NCBI GenBank assembly: GCA_013399015.1
Contig: VWZX01002368.1
Span: forward strand, 527,093-591,092
Origin: Galbula dea
Lineage: Eukaryota > Chordata > Aves > Piciformes > Galbulidae
Reading direction: 5' to 3'
Length of the DNA stretch: 64,000 bases
Each line of letters begins with the position of its first letter. Positions within the stretch are counted from its first letter, which is position 1. Made by a program: the position numbers and the translations under genes. This document shows positions 11,368 to 22,489 of the stretch, piece after piece. The notes beneath the pieces are model-generated. The model had not been told where the DNA came from. It ran no database searches and worked only from the letters and a program-made list of their open reading frames with translations.

Positions 11368-13505
11368 TGTTACCCAAGAGTTGGATGGAGAACTGTTTGT
11401 ACCTGCTGAAAGCAGGCAAGAATACTACTACTCCTACTTAAGAAACAAAAGCAGCAAAGCCAGCCAGTGAACATATTGCTCTAAAGTCTTGAATAGTGTC
11501 TACATTGAATGTAGAAAAATCATCCTCACCTTTTGGTGAACAAGGAGCAGAGAGCTCCGTGCTATGTAAGATATTGTAACTTAATACTACAAGGGTGTCA
11601 CTAGATGTTATAGTGGCACTTGTTCTGGATGTCGGCTTTTGGTCAACCCAGGTGCAATAGAATTTCACATATTTTTTAAGCTGGGGAAGAGAGGAAGAAA
11701 AAAATAATCTGCATTTTACTTTAGAGCTCAAGCTTGATTCTTAAAATAACCACGCAGGTTAGTTTTACTATTACACTTTAGGCATCAATCTATTTGAAAG
11801 GTCAAAGTGTCCTTATCACTTTGATTCCTACATTTGTTTTCAACAAATACACGCTTTTCAATACCAATGACTGAGAGAAATCTCGTGTGACAGATGGCTT
11901 ACGTTGGTGTCAGTCTTCCAGCAGATCAAACAAATCTTTCGGTCCTCTAGAGCAGAGCCCAAAAGGGGAGGGGGAGGGGTTTGGGGACTGGGAAGAAAAG
12001 TAACAACTGGTAATAAATTCCATTTAAAATGATGGGAAAAAGAGGTCTGTTGGGCTGGATGAGTTTCTGCTCTTGGTGATATTTGTGTGGGTACATGTGG
12101 CCATGCCCACAGGTGGGGGGTGGCTTCTAAACCTTTTCCACCCAGTTTCTGCTGAGTGAACTTGGCAGTGCTTGATTCCCATAATGCAAAATGAAAATAG
12201 TTTCAATTCCAGAAGCATTCTCCTGATAAACCTGCTCTTCACTTCTGATTGGGATCACATCAAAACACAGAGTGAAGTGTGGGATATCCATGTTGCTATC
12301 AAATGGAGAAGATGCCTCCTGGTGTGGCTGCGCTCTCAGCCAAAATCCCTGAGGTGTGGATACACACCACTACCTTTTATGTAAAGTCTGAGAAGTCCTT
12401 TATTCTATTTTTATTTGAAAGTTCCTCCATAGGTGTGGAAACCTTATACTTCTCTTATTTACAGATTTTCAACACATGACTTTAAATCCGATGGTAGAAA
12501 AATACATAGACTGAAAACCCGGTATAAGAAACTTAAAATGATTACTATGTAGAGTTGTAAGTATATGCACAGCACAGGGGTTATATTTTTATATATATTA
12601 AAATATTGTCTATCCAGAGAGCATTGTGATGTGGAAATTCTTTATAAATTTATACATAAAAGAATCCAATGGGAGATGGAGTGGGTAACACAGAGTGGGC
12701 AGGGGAAAGGATCTAAAATTCACAAATAGGAAGTAAGCCCAAGTTAAGGATCGTCTGATTTCTTTCCAAGTAGAGGGGACAAAGTTGCCATACTTGCCTT
12801 TGCAGACTCAAACCCCAAATGCCATGCCAATAATTCAAGAAGGAGGGTCCTATATAGGGCATAGGTGAGATGTTACCATCAATGTCTAGTTGAATTTCCT
12901 ACCAAATACGCTAGCCTTTTTATACAGAGGGATGTCTGCCTGCAGCTTTGGGGAAATCAATGCAGATGGTTAGCTAATCATCTTATTTTATTAATAATCA
13001 TTTATAAAATAAAATTTAAAAAAAATTTGTATCTTGCAGTATTTAAAGTGCTCAAGTCAGCTGAGTCAAGCTATAGGATGACTCAAGTATCTCATTTTGA
13101 CAGTGAGGTTCCAGCCTTTGTTATGCAGTTGTTTTATTTATTCTTTAAAGGAAAAAAAATAATAAGCACAACGAAATTATATACTAGTATGTCATTTAAA
13201 GTATTTATGTCAAACAGGGTGCAAGTGTGAACCTAAAGATTGGAGCACAAGTTTCTGACTGCCTGGGGCAGGACTAATTTTAGTGTTGGTGTGTGTCTGC
13301 CTCCAAAGGAGGTGCTACCTGTCAACAAGACCGAAACACATTCAACATTTCCAATTTAGCTTATTTCTTCATTTCTCACACTGGAACAAAACTGGCTATT
13401 TCTGTGAATAATATTAAAACAGGGTTATCTGTAATGGCATTGTATATAGTTTATGTTAACTGTTAAGTTCTTGGTATATTATAATAAATATATTTATAGA
13501 TCTAG
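11368..13505 (+). other. KLHL29: KLHL29 3' untranslated region (probable extent)
   Basis: Downstream of the stop the sequence becomes AT-rich, with few repeats, AT-rich stretches (TATATTTTTATATATATT near 12581-12600) and no acceptor-led exon. The last strong poly(A) signal is AATAAA at 13483-13488, in an AT-rich context followed by ATATTTATAGATC. An earlier AATAAA at 12012-12017 could give a shorter form. The 121-codon open frame at 12865-13230 has no protein-like features and is treated as untranslated. Confidence 0.55.
13483..13488 (+). terminator. KLHL29: Candidate KLHL29 poly(A) signal
   Basis: Canonical AATAAA on the plus strand, about 2.1 kb after the stop codon and inside an AT-rich block. 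Chosen because later plus-strand candidates lie in sequence with intergenic character. A weaker alternative lies at 12012-12017. Confidence 0.45.
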
Positions 13506-13813
13506 ATCCAGCATCCAGATTGGATTAATTTTGTCACGACTCAACAAGTCACACTGCATGAATGGTGACTTCAGGTTTCTTCCCAGCCCTGGATGAAAAT
13601 GTGTTTGTCCCACCCAGCTAGCTCCTCTTGCAAATCCAAAAGTGTATTGCTAATACTGAAATGTTCAGTAGCTTCCAAAGTACTTCCATTTTCCTCTGAA
13701 AAAAAAAATTAAGTAAGTTATTTTGCATTTTATTCAGGAAAACTATTTCTTTATTTTCCAAAACTTACTATTAAAGAACAAAAGAGCTCAGGATAGTTTG
13801 GGAAACTTATCTG

Positions 13814-13894
13814 TAAAAAAATCCAACCAACCAAACAACAAAAACCACACACAAAACCTCAAACACAAACAACCTCACCACAAACCACACACCT
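13814..13894. repeat. 81-nt tract with no G on the plus strand
   Basis: An A/C-dominated low-complexity tract (CCAACCAACCAAACAAC and similar), with only scattered Ts and not one G over 81 bases. It has no regular period. Confidence 0.7.
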
Positions 13895-14849
13895 GATAAA
13901 CAACTTTTTGTTTGGTTGTAAATGATAGTTAGGATTTGTACTGCATTGCTACAGCAATGTGTAAAAGATGGAAGCCACTTTTGCCCTACAGTCAAAATTC
14001 CTTCATGTCCAGAGTGGGAGCTCTGGAAACACATCTTTCAGAGAGCACTTAAGTGAAAGTGTTCGTGGTTTCTTTGATGTTTCATTAGGATGTCATCTGG
14101 AGTTGTGAAACTGGATATGGAACAAAGATGAGCGAAATACAACTAGAATAAAATACCACTGCAGTGGAACATTTCAGCTGGATCTTAGGAGGTAGTATCT
14201 GTTCTGCACATAAATAGGAAGAATCTAACATATATTGAAATCATCTGTGGTTCTTACAGAGTACATCTGTGCAAGTATTTAACAGTGTGAACTGCAGTTC
14301 TTAAACATTTTAGTTTAGGCTTGGTGGCTCAGGTTGAACAGCCTGTGAAGATTACTAAAAGCTTTGCAGTTCAATATTACACAACCATGCTGCAATAATC
14401 CAGACCAAGTAGAGTGAGTTGCCAACCTTTTCATCACCGCTCTGCAAAGATCTCTTACTCAGCACTAGTCAATAATACTTGGTAGGATGAACAAGACACA
14501 GGCTATTTGCTTTACTTGTATGTGGAAATTATTTAAGTTCCCCTCTGGGAAGCTGGATGGGCGCTTTTGCCAAATGAATCATGTGCACATATCTGCTCCG
14601 AGATTTTTGTTCTTGAAGGCTTTAAGAATTCAGGGGACAGGCTGGCTCAGCATCCTGATAATGATAAAAACTCTTTTGTTTGCTGGTTTGACTCTCCCCT
14701 GGCTCACCTGGGAAGGAGAGTGATCTCCAAATGGGGCTGTTCACTGTGTTCAGGTAATCACCTACCCCTGACAATTTACACAAGTCATCCACCTTTCTCC
14801 CGTTCTTTCATCTAGTGGCAAACACACAGTACTAATAAAGCCACAGCAG

Positions 14850-14945
14850 CCTTGTCTTTTAATTAACTGCAGCTAGGTGTGAAGGCTGAGCTTAGCACAG
14901 TGCAATTGGAGCAAGCTAATTAGAACGTTTGTTACACTTCAGCTT
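14850..14945. promoter_or_regulatory. Candidate conserved non-coding block with homeodomain-type sites
   Basis: Contains TTAATTAACTGCAG, then GTGCAATTGG and GCTAATTAGA, which are TAAT-core homeodomain-like sites packed within 100 bases, plus a CAGCTAGG E-box-like string. It is non-coding and non-repetitive. The call rests on motif density only. Conservation could not be tested. Confidence 0.25.
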
Positions 14946-15839
14946 GCCCTCGGTGGAGTCCAGACACACTGAACACCAGCACGAGCACCCACTTTCTGCA
15001 GCTGCAGGGATTAGCTAGGAGAGGAGCCACAGCCTGCACTTCTGCCTGACTTCCTGAGCACCGTTATGTTTAATCAGCAGAGGTGGCAAAGGCACAAACT
15101 GCTTCAAGTACTTGCTCACCTGCTTCTTCTCATAAGAATTTCTCTGAAGAAAGTGGAACTGATCCCCAAGCTTTTCTCTGTTGCCTCAAATGCAAGGCAA
15201 GGTCTCAGAACCATACTGCCTGCCCATCACCAACTGGAAAAGGTGACTTTAATAGGATACCCACCAACAGCATATGCAGTCAAGTCCTGGCAGGCTGCAA
15301 CCTGTGGCAGGTCTCTAGGAAAATGCTGACTCTGCATCCACTTAGACATTTTTACAACTTGCCATGCTAATACAAGCTTTTTAAATTTGATAAGACCCTT
15401 AAGCTCACCCCTCAAAGCCTCCTTTCCCATTTCAAGTCGGCTCAAAAACAGGAGCTGAAGCAAGCTTTTGGCTGAAGTAGAGATGCCAGCACATATGGAA
15501 AGGCAGCAGTAAGTTCTCACAGTCAGCGAGTGTTCTGGGTTGATAACTTTAGACTACAGAAAAAGCCAGAAAGAAAATGGTCTGGAGAGAAGCAGATGGA
15601 TGTGTCTCAGGCACAGTGTTTCCATCACTCATTACATTAAGCTGGACAGCAATACCAGAACAGAAACACCATTTTTCCTCTGAAAAGCCCATCTGTTTGA
15701 GGCATGATTAAACACTTGCTGAGGTTAGAATTCATGAAAGCAAGAGTTGCAGTCATGGGCTCCTTAGCCAAACTGCACAAGCTTTGACAAGCAGACCAGC
15801 ACACTGCCTCCAGCTGCTGGAGACAAAACAAAAAAGATC

Positions 15840-16335
15840 ATAGCAATAGTTTAGGTTGGAAAAGACCTTTAAGATCATCAGGTCCAACCATTAACCTAAC
15901 ACTGCCAAGTCCACCATTAAAACATTCCCCTGCATGCCATATCTGCACATCTTCTAAATACCTCCAGGGATGGTGACTCCACCATTTCCCTGGGCAGCCT
16001 GTTCCAGTGCTTACCAACCCTTTGGTGAAGGAACTTTTCCTACTATCCAACTTAAACCTTCCCATCACAATTTGAGGCCATTTCCCCTGGTCCTATCACT
16101 TGTTGCTTGGCAGAAGAGACCGACCCCCACCTTGCTACAACCTCCTTTCAGGTAGTTGTGAAGAGTGAGGAGGTCTCCCTTGATCCTCCTGTTTTCCAGA
16201 CTAAACAACCCCAGTTCCCTCAGCCACTCCTCATAAGACTTGTGCTCTAGACCCTTCACCAGCTTCACTGCCCTTCTCTGGACATGCTCCAGCACCTCAA
16301 TATTCTTCTTGTAGCAAGGGGCTCAAACTCAAAGT
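15840..16335 (-). mobile_element. CR1 LINE 3' fragment, minus orientation
   Basis: Runs from a degraded 3' tail (ATAGCAATAGTTTAGGTTGG) into the complement of the CR1 ORF2 C-terminus. The minus-strand peptide at 16065-16295 reads LEHVQRRAVKLVKGLEHKSY, then ELGLFSLENRRIKGDLLTL. One minus-strand frame stays open for 76 codons, but the frame shifts elsewhere. It is 5'-truncated and inactive. Confidence 0.9.
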
Positions 16336-17849
16336 GGCAGACTGCCTTGAAAAATAACTCCCTTTTCTAGTCACTGGTGTTTTTTCTTTTGGTAACACAC
16401 ACTACTTCTAGTAATTCCTGTTTAGCTAGTGGGTTCTTAAAGAGTAACAAATTCCAACTTTCTTTACCTAAATAAATTCTGCTTCAACCAGTAGCAGCTT
16501 TACATGCAGAACTGGATGTTTTGGCTCAGTTACTGCCTGGGAAAAGGAAGCTCTGGGGCTGTCATCAAGCCAAACTTGCTACTGAATTTTTCATTAATGG
16601 TGGTCTATACAATGAAGGTTTGAAAGGCTGCCTGCTGGTTTTAATTTCATCATCTGTTATTTTTGAACAGCATTCACTTTTCCTTTGGAGTTCACATTCC
16701 AGATCTTACACATGAAGATTCATACTGGCAAGAGCAAACTCTCTCGTGACCTGTCCAGAGAACAGCACTAGTAACCCATTTGTTTTAATAGCTTGACAAG
16801 GAACTTCAGCACATAGGTTGTCAGCAAAATAATACAGAACTAGGAATTGCAATGACAACTCAGGCTAAGCTGAAGATTGCTTAAAGTTATTCCTCACACC
16901 ACACACACCCACCCCTTCTCTGCCATCCAGCGTGGGTGACCTATTCTCATGGTTTGGAGATTAAAAATCAGACACCTAAATAAGGTCACCAGTGACACCA
17001 AGTCTCAGCTTCCCACCTCATTAAAAAAATATACACATTTGCAAAAATAATAGCTCTTACTGGTACAGAGGAACTGATTCCTCTCCACATCTTGGGAACT
17101 TAAAAAGGTCTGTAATTTCTAATACAATGTCCTTGTGCTGGTGGACAGTATCAGGGTAAGGATCAGTCAACTGATCAGTGAAGGTGATGCACCAAATGCT
17201 TTGTAAGTCTTAAAAATCTAATGAGCACTGTGCTCCACCAGAAACACTATTCCTCCAATCATGTTAAAATAATGCTCTCTCAAAAAGCAAGCCCAGATTT
17301 CCAAGCCCACTGGAATTTCTGTAGCTGCTCTGTTTCCATCATTAACAGAGATTGTCTTTTGTTATTTACTTTCATGTCCAACGAACACAGTGCTCCATTA
17401 CTTGATACCCAGTTCAATTTTACTTTCCTCAATTCATGCCCAGTTTTTTTGCAAGCTGCCTGTTTATGTACTGGAACATACAAATGCCACACACAGACTT
17501 TGCAGGGAAAAAAACAAGAGTGGAAATGTGGTGGGGAGTGCTTGGGAATGGCTCACATTTCTGTTTTCTATTTGGCAAGAGGTATCCCCTATGGGGATTA
17601 AGACATTCAGACTGCACACTACCTGGAGAGGATGTTAGACTTCCCCTAGTGGGGATAAGAGATTTCAAACTCAGGAGGTAACCCGACACAACCATCTCCA
17701 GAAGTCCCAGAAGTCTCTGCCCTGTTGCCATTCATTTTTAATAACACGTGGGTATTTCAGAAAGAGTGCTGCTAATGTGACAGCCATGCAAAGGGCAAGT
17801 GAAATGACTGCATAATTACAGGGCATTCACCTGACATCAATCCCAAGTA
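16336..17849. other. Intergenic sequence, nothing recognised
   Basis: The longest open frame (17221-17601 plus, 126 codons) overlaps three others on both strands and carries no recognisable motif. I regard it as chance. Confidence 0.55.
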
Positions 17850-18960
17850 AAAAGGGAAAGATGATATCTAACTAAACTGATCATGAATCAAAGAGATAAG
17901 AATGAATATGATGATTTTCTAGAACATGGGCTGTATCACACAAACCTGATCTCATTCTCTGACAGGATTACACATTTGATTGATAAGGTAATAGATTTTC
18001 AACAGCATGTGACAAAATACTTCGGCTTTCTCACTGTACAGTATTCAGACAGCAAACATTAAACAGGCTAAGAATAGGCAGATTAATTGAAGAATATCTA
18101 ATCTGTTTGAGTTATTCTCCACTTGGTATTATCAGAGTATTTCTACTGTGGGATCCTATTCTTCCAAAGTTCTTGAAGGAAAATATTGACAGAAGTCACC
18201 AGTCACAGACCTGTGGAAGCAGACATTAGCAAAGCAGAAGGCAAAGAGGACTGAACAAGTCATACTTAACTGTGCCGGCTCCTCTGGCTGGCTGTGCCCA
18301 CTAAAATAAAACATTTATGAAAAAAAAAAGAAATAAAGCTAAGTAGGACTTTAGAGAGGTGGGAGTGAGGAAGGCTGACATTCAGGATGGAGATCAACAT
18401 CATGAAAAGCTGAAAGTCTGAACAGAGTCAAGCAACATGAGCTCCCAGCCCAATTTCATGGCATAAAAGGACTAAATTGATCTTTGGATGTGTAAAAAGG
18501 GGAACAGTGAGTAGGAATCAGTGATTTAGCTGTGTATCTGGTGGGACCGATGCTGGAATATCACATCAATTTTCTGTGAACAAATGTTTTAGATGATGTT
18601 GAAAAATTGACCTACTGCAGAAAAGAGCCACAAAATTGACTTAAAGGCTGCAGAAAATGCAGTGAAAGCCATAAAGAGCTCATTCTGCTCAGCAAAAAGA
18701 AGACTGAGAGGCTACTTGATCACAGTGCATTAGTAGCTTTCTAGAGGAGGGAGGGGGGGAAAAAATAAATCTATGTATAAAGAGTCTAGAACATAAAGAG
18801 AAGACAAGAAGCAGAGCCTGGAAATAGAAGTCAGACCAAAACACGTGAGGAATAAGGTATGTGTTTCTACCCATGAGCTTCACTTGAGGAAAAACTCAAG
18901 GAGCAGGGGAGATACTCAAATTCTACAGCACAAACTTCTGTTAAGCCTTGCAGAAGCTAG
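17850..18960 (+). mobile_element. Ancient CR1/L3-like LINE remnant
   Basis: At about 17940-17995 the plus strand encodes NLISFSDRITHLIDK, a close match to the start of the CR1-clade reverse-transcriptase core. Around 18595-18720 there are decayed echoes of the ORF2 C-terminus (LLQKRATKL, later AKRRLRGYLITV-like with frame breaks). Numerous stops and indels, plus a possible A-rich insertion near 18318-18340, show great age. Boundaries are approximate. Confidence 0.6.
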
Positions 18961-20107
18961 CAGACCCTGCACGTGCACGAAATTAAATCATTTGTGCCAC
19001 AGCACCAGATTCAATAGTGTTTTCTGCTGACATTATTGTCTCTGAATAAACCTGAATTCTTCTGACAAATTGCTAAACATTTAAATCATCAGTAGGTGTC
19101 AGCTCATTTCCATTGCCAAAATTTACTCCCATGTATTGAAAAGATTAACTCTGTAAAATTTATGCTCAACTTGTGCTTTCATGGCTGTCCTCTGAATCTT
19201 GTGAGAAGGAAGCTTTACATTTTCAAAAATGCTTTCTGCCTTCAGGATATGCTTTAAATTCTAGAGTGAAGACTCTGAAGCACTCTAACCCCAATACAAA
19301 GGTTAGACATCAATTTTAAACCATGCTTCATGTAGTTTTGCATGCTTTTATTTCCAATACTTAAAATGTCTACACAAAACAGTAATTTACTACTAAACTG
19401 GTGTTAATACTGACATACAATATGTGACTACTCATATTTTATTTTCTTTATCTTACTAAAGCTTTTGTAATGTCGCAGCAAATGCAGTGGGCACTGCAGA
19501 ACTGACTTCAGAATTACATTCCTTAGAAACCTAAAAGAGACTGGCAATTTGCCCTTCCCTATCACCAAAATCAGGTGTCCCTCCACATACAGAAGGGATT
19601 ATACAAGGTGCAACAAAGTCAGCAAGAGAATGCAAGACCTTTACAACACAGTGAGAACTGGGGTTTTGGAGATGAGAAATAGATCCTTAACTAGAACAGC
19701 ATTATTTTCTTTCCCTCCACAGCAGAAAAACTAAATTTCTTATCAAATTAATATAGTCCAAATTAAACATATTTTCTAGGATTACTATTTTGGTCTCTGC
19801 TTTACTTTCTTTGCTGAAGAGATACTTAAAAGGAAGCTCTTTTGAAATTTTCCTAAGTCTCTTCTTCCTCTCAATCCAGAGTCCCAAAGCTGACAGGTCA
19901 TCTTCTATACACTCCTACTTCCACAGAAACCCAGCTGAACATATCTTTATCTATAGTACACTTCAAACTTTATATTGATTCAAAAGTGTTTTCATCACAA
20001 TGTAATCCATCTCCACAAAAAAACAGGATGACAAACAGTGTAAGCATTCCCAGCAGCCATCCAGCCTCAAGGATCTGCACAGTTCTCACATGTCCTCTGC
20101 CAAATCC
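18961..20107. other. Intergenic sequence, nothing recognised
   Basis: AT-rich sequence with no convincing coding frame or repeat. Confidence 0.55.
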
Positions 20108-20345
20108 ATAGAACAGAATCATTGAATTGTTCTGACTAGAAGAGACCTTTAAGATCATCGAGCCCAAACACTAACCCAGCACTGCCAGGTCACCACTAAA
20201 CTATGTCCCTCAGCATCACACCTACGTGCCTTTAAATACCTCCAGGGATGGTGACTCCCCCACTTCCCTGGGCAACTTGTTCCAGTGCTTTACAATCCTT
20301 TTTGAGATTTTTCCTGATACCCAATCTAAACTTCCTGATTGTTGA
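20108..20345 (-). mobile_element. CR1 LINE 3' fragment, minus orientation
   Basis: Complement of a CR1 3' end: AGAATCATTGAATTGTTCTG, then AGAGACCTTTAAGATCATCG, then CCTCCAGGGATGGTGACTCC. It closely resembles the copy at 15840-16335 but is shorter and diverged, and belongs to the same older subfamily. Confidence 0.85.
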
Positions 20346-22483
20346 GACATAAAAGTAAACAAAACCCAGAGAGATGTGCACCACTGCACAACCAACTCAA
20401 CTTTTGCAGTATGCCAACGCATCTTAAGTGCTGCAACACTGACATCCCAAGCATGGAGCCTAAACAACCTCCTCCTCTGCTCTTGACCTGCCCCACTCTT
20501 GTAGCTGAAGGTGAGGAGCCTTCTAATGCAGCTTAACTCCAGGTTACCCTTTGCATCTGAAACTTAAAAGCAGCTTCATTCCCATCTGCAAGCATGCATC
20601 ATCCAGGTTCACACTAGTGTTCCACTGAAGTGGTGAATCCATTTTACATCGTAGCAGCTTCTCATATTTTTAAAGGAAAAGGATTCTCCTTGCTAATTTT
20701 AAAATAAGGCCCAATACAGCATAACTCAAAGGCATGCCTAAAATAAATGGCATTTAGTAGTAGTCACAGCCATTTTCTGGCAGTGGGTTCAACTGAAATA
20801 TACTCCCTATGTAAATGACCACAGTGAAAAAAATTACTCACCTACAAAAGGAATGAGGCTGAATTAATTAGTGTTAAAAGTTTATAATCCTTCATTTTTA
20901 CATAATAGTTACATGAGCACAAGTGATGCATGAAAGCAGAAGAAAAAAAATTAAGTGTTTGGTTTCATTAATCAGTTCATAAGTTTACTGATCTAGTTTG
21001 CAGAATTTATTCACATGCAGTGCTAGCTTTGAACCCCACATATTACAAGTCCAAATCCAAATCCTGTGCAAGATACAGGATAAAAGGATCTAATTTTTCA
21101 TTTATTTAAATAAATTATCTGAGGAGCTTAGAGAAGGAAACAGAGGATGTGCATCACTGCAAATTAAAGGAAATACAGGAAACTGCATTTCAAAACTACA
21201 TTCAGGGCGGAAAGCAACAGCAGAAGGAAGCAGCGTTAAGCAGTGAGCACCTGAAATGAGTGTTGCACAAGCTTTTACTAAGGCTTTATCAGCTACATGT
21301 GATGCAACCCAAATATTCCTCACTAATTCATGCTTTTAAAGCACCACTAAGTATTTTTACAAGAATCCTTTTGTCATTGCCCAAACTCTTTCAACTGACT
21401 ATGTTTACAGCCACAGTTGAACTCAGACTTGAAATGATTCTGTTAATATGGTCATCACCACTCCTGAAAGATGGAAACAGATATGCAAGACCTCATACTC
21501 TACATTCTTTATTCGCAAACTGAAAACCCCTTGGATTGTGTTAAGTGTAGTGCTGGTAACTGCAAGGACATTCAAATCAAAACAATACATCTGACCATGC
21601 CAATAAAAAAAATGAGCCTAGGTTCTCACTGATCAACTTCATTATTATATGTATATAATAATTCATATAACAGATATTGTATTTCCTACCTAATTGTGCT
21701 TTCAAGGTTGCCTACAAAAGCAGAAGCCGAGTCAGTCATGAAGTAAGTTACTCCTACCCTCTTGCTCAACCAGCCTTTTGCCCAAGAGCCCTATAGTTTA
21801 AGGTACACAGAAAGGAAAATAAGCAGGTCTGTTACATATCTTACACCTCAAGAGGCCATAAAATATCTATAGAACAGCTTTCCATACTCTGTTCCACATT
21901 ACATACAGCACATGCAGTTTATTAGCTCCAGTCAAATTGTCAACAAGTAGGATGTGGGCTGATTCTTCACTTGCACCACCTCTAGCAGTTTGCTCTCCTA
22001 TGCATGGATTATTGAGGAGGAACTAAAAGAAATTCTCAGATATATCAGAAGTTTATCATAATAAAAAGAATCAAACCAAAAGCAAAAGAACAACTTTGAT
22101 AAACAGGAAGGAGAGTGTTTCCTTAAAAACCCTCTAATGAGAAGCTTTGCTATTACTGTTGGTGGTACCCTGCAACTGAACACAAAACATTTTGTAAGCA
22201 GAGAGCACAACTTTGTAACAATTACGTTACGCACCCGCCAATGTGTAAGGCTACTGTCACTTCTTCTGCCAAAACTGGTAATATTTTTTTCTTTAATGGA
22301 CAAACACTGAAAGCAGAAGCTATGGATTACACCACTCAGAATAACTAAACAGAAAGACCCCAGAGCAAAATAAACAAACTGCGAAATCAAGGAAGTCTGG
22401 TAAGAAAGTCTGAAATCAGGTAGGAGGCAGCATTTCTTTTAAATCCATTCTTGAAGGAGCTAAAGCTGTGTTTTCTTGTCATC
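20346..22483. other. Intergenic sequence between the converging 3' ends
   Basis: No gene recognised. The 130-codon minus frame at 21998-22390 is AT-rich, without motifs or splice context, and is treated as chance. Part of this stretch could be 3'UTR if ATAD2B transcripts end later than proposed. Confidence 0.5.
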
Positions 22484-22489
22484 TTTATT
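22484..22489 (-). terminator. ATAD2B: Candidate distal ATAD2B poly(A) signal
   Basis: TTTATT on the plus strand, which reads AATAAA on the transcript, in the context GAATAAAGATGACAAG. It is the last well-formed signal before sequence of intergenic character. Confidence 0.4.

Larger units (their letters stand above)
13506..15839. other. Intergenic sequence downstream of KLHL29
   Basis: No gene recognised. It contains a G-free tract (13814-13894) and a homeodomain-site-rich block at about 14850-14945. The open frames here are short and overlapping. Confidence 0.55.

Noticed and set aside
12865..13230. 121-codon open frame after KLHL29
   Set aside because: Inside the likely 3'UTR. Lys/Phe-rich composition from AT-rich DNA and no homologue recognised.
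17221..17601. 126-codon plus-strand open frame
   Set aside because: Overlapped by several other open frames on both strands, with no motif and no exon signals.
21998..22390. 130-codon minus-strand open frame
   Set aside because: Phe/Ser/Leu-rich translation of AT-rich sequence with no recognisable domain. Probably chance.
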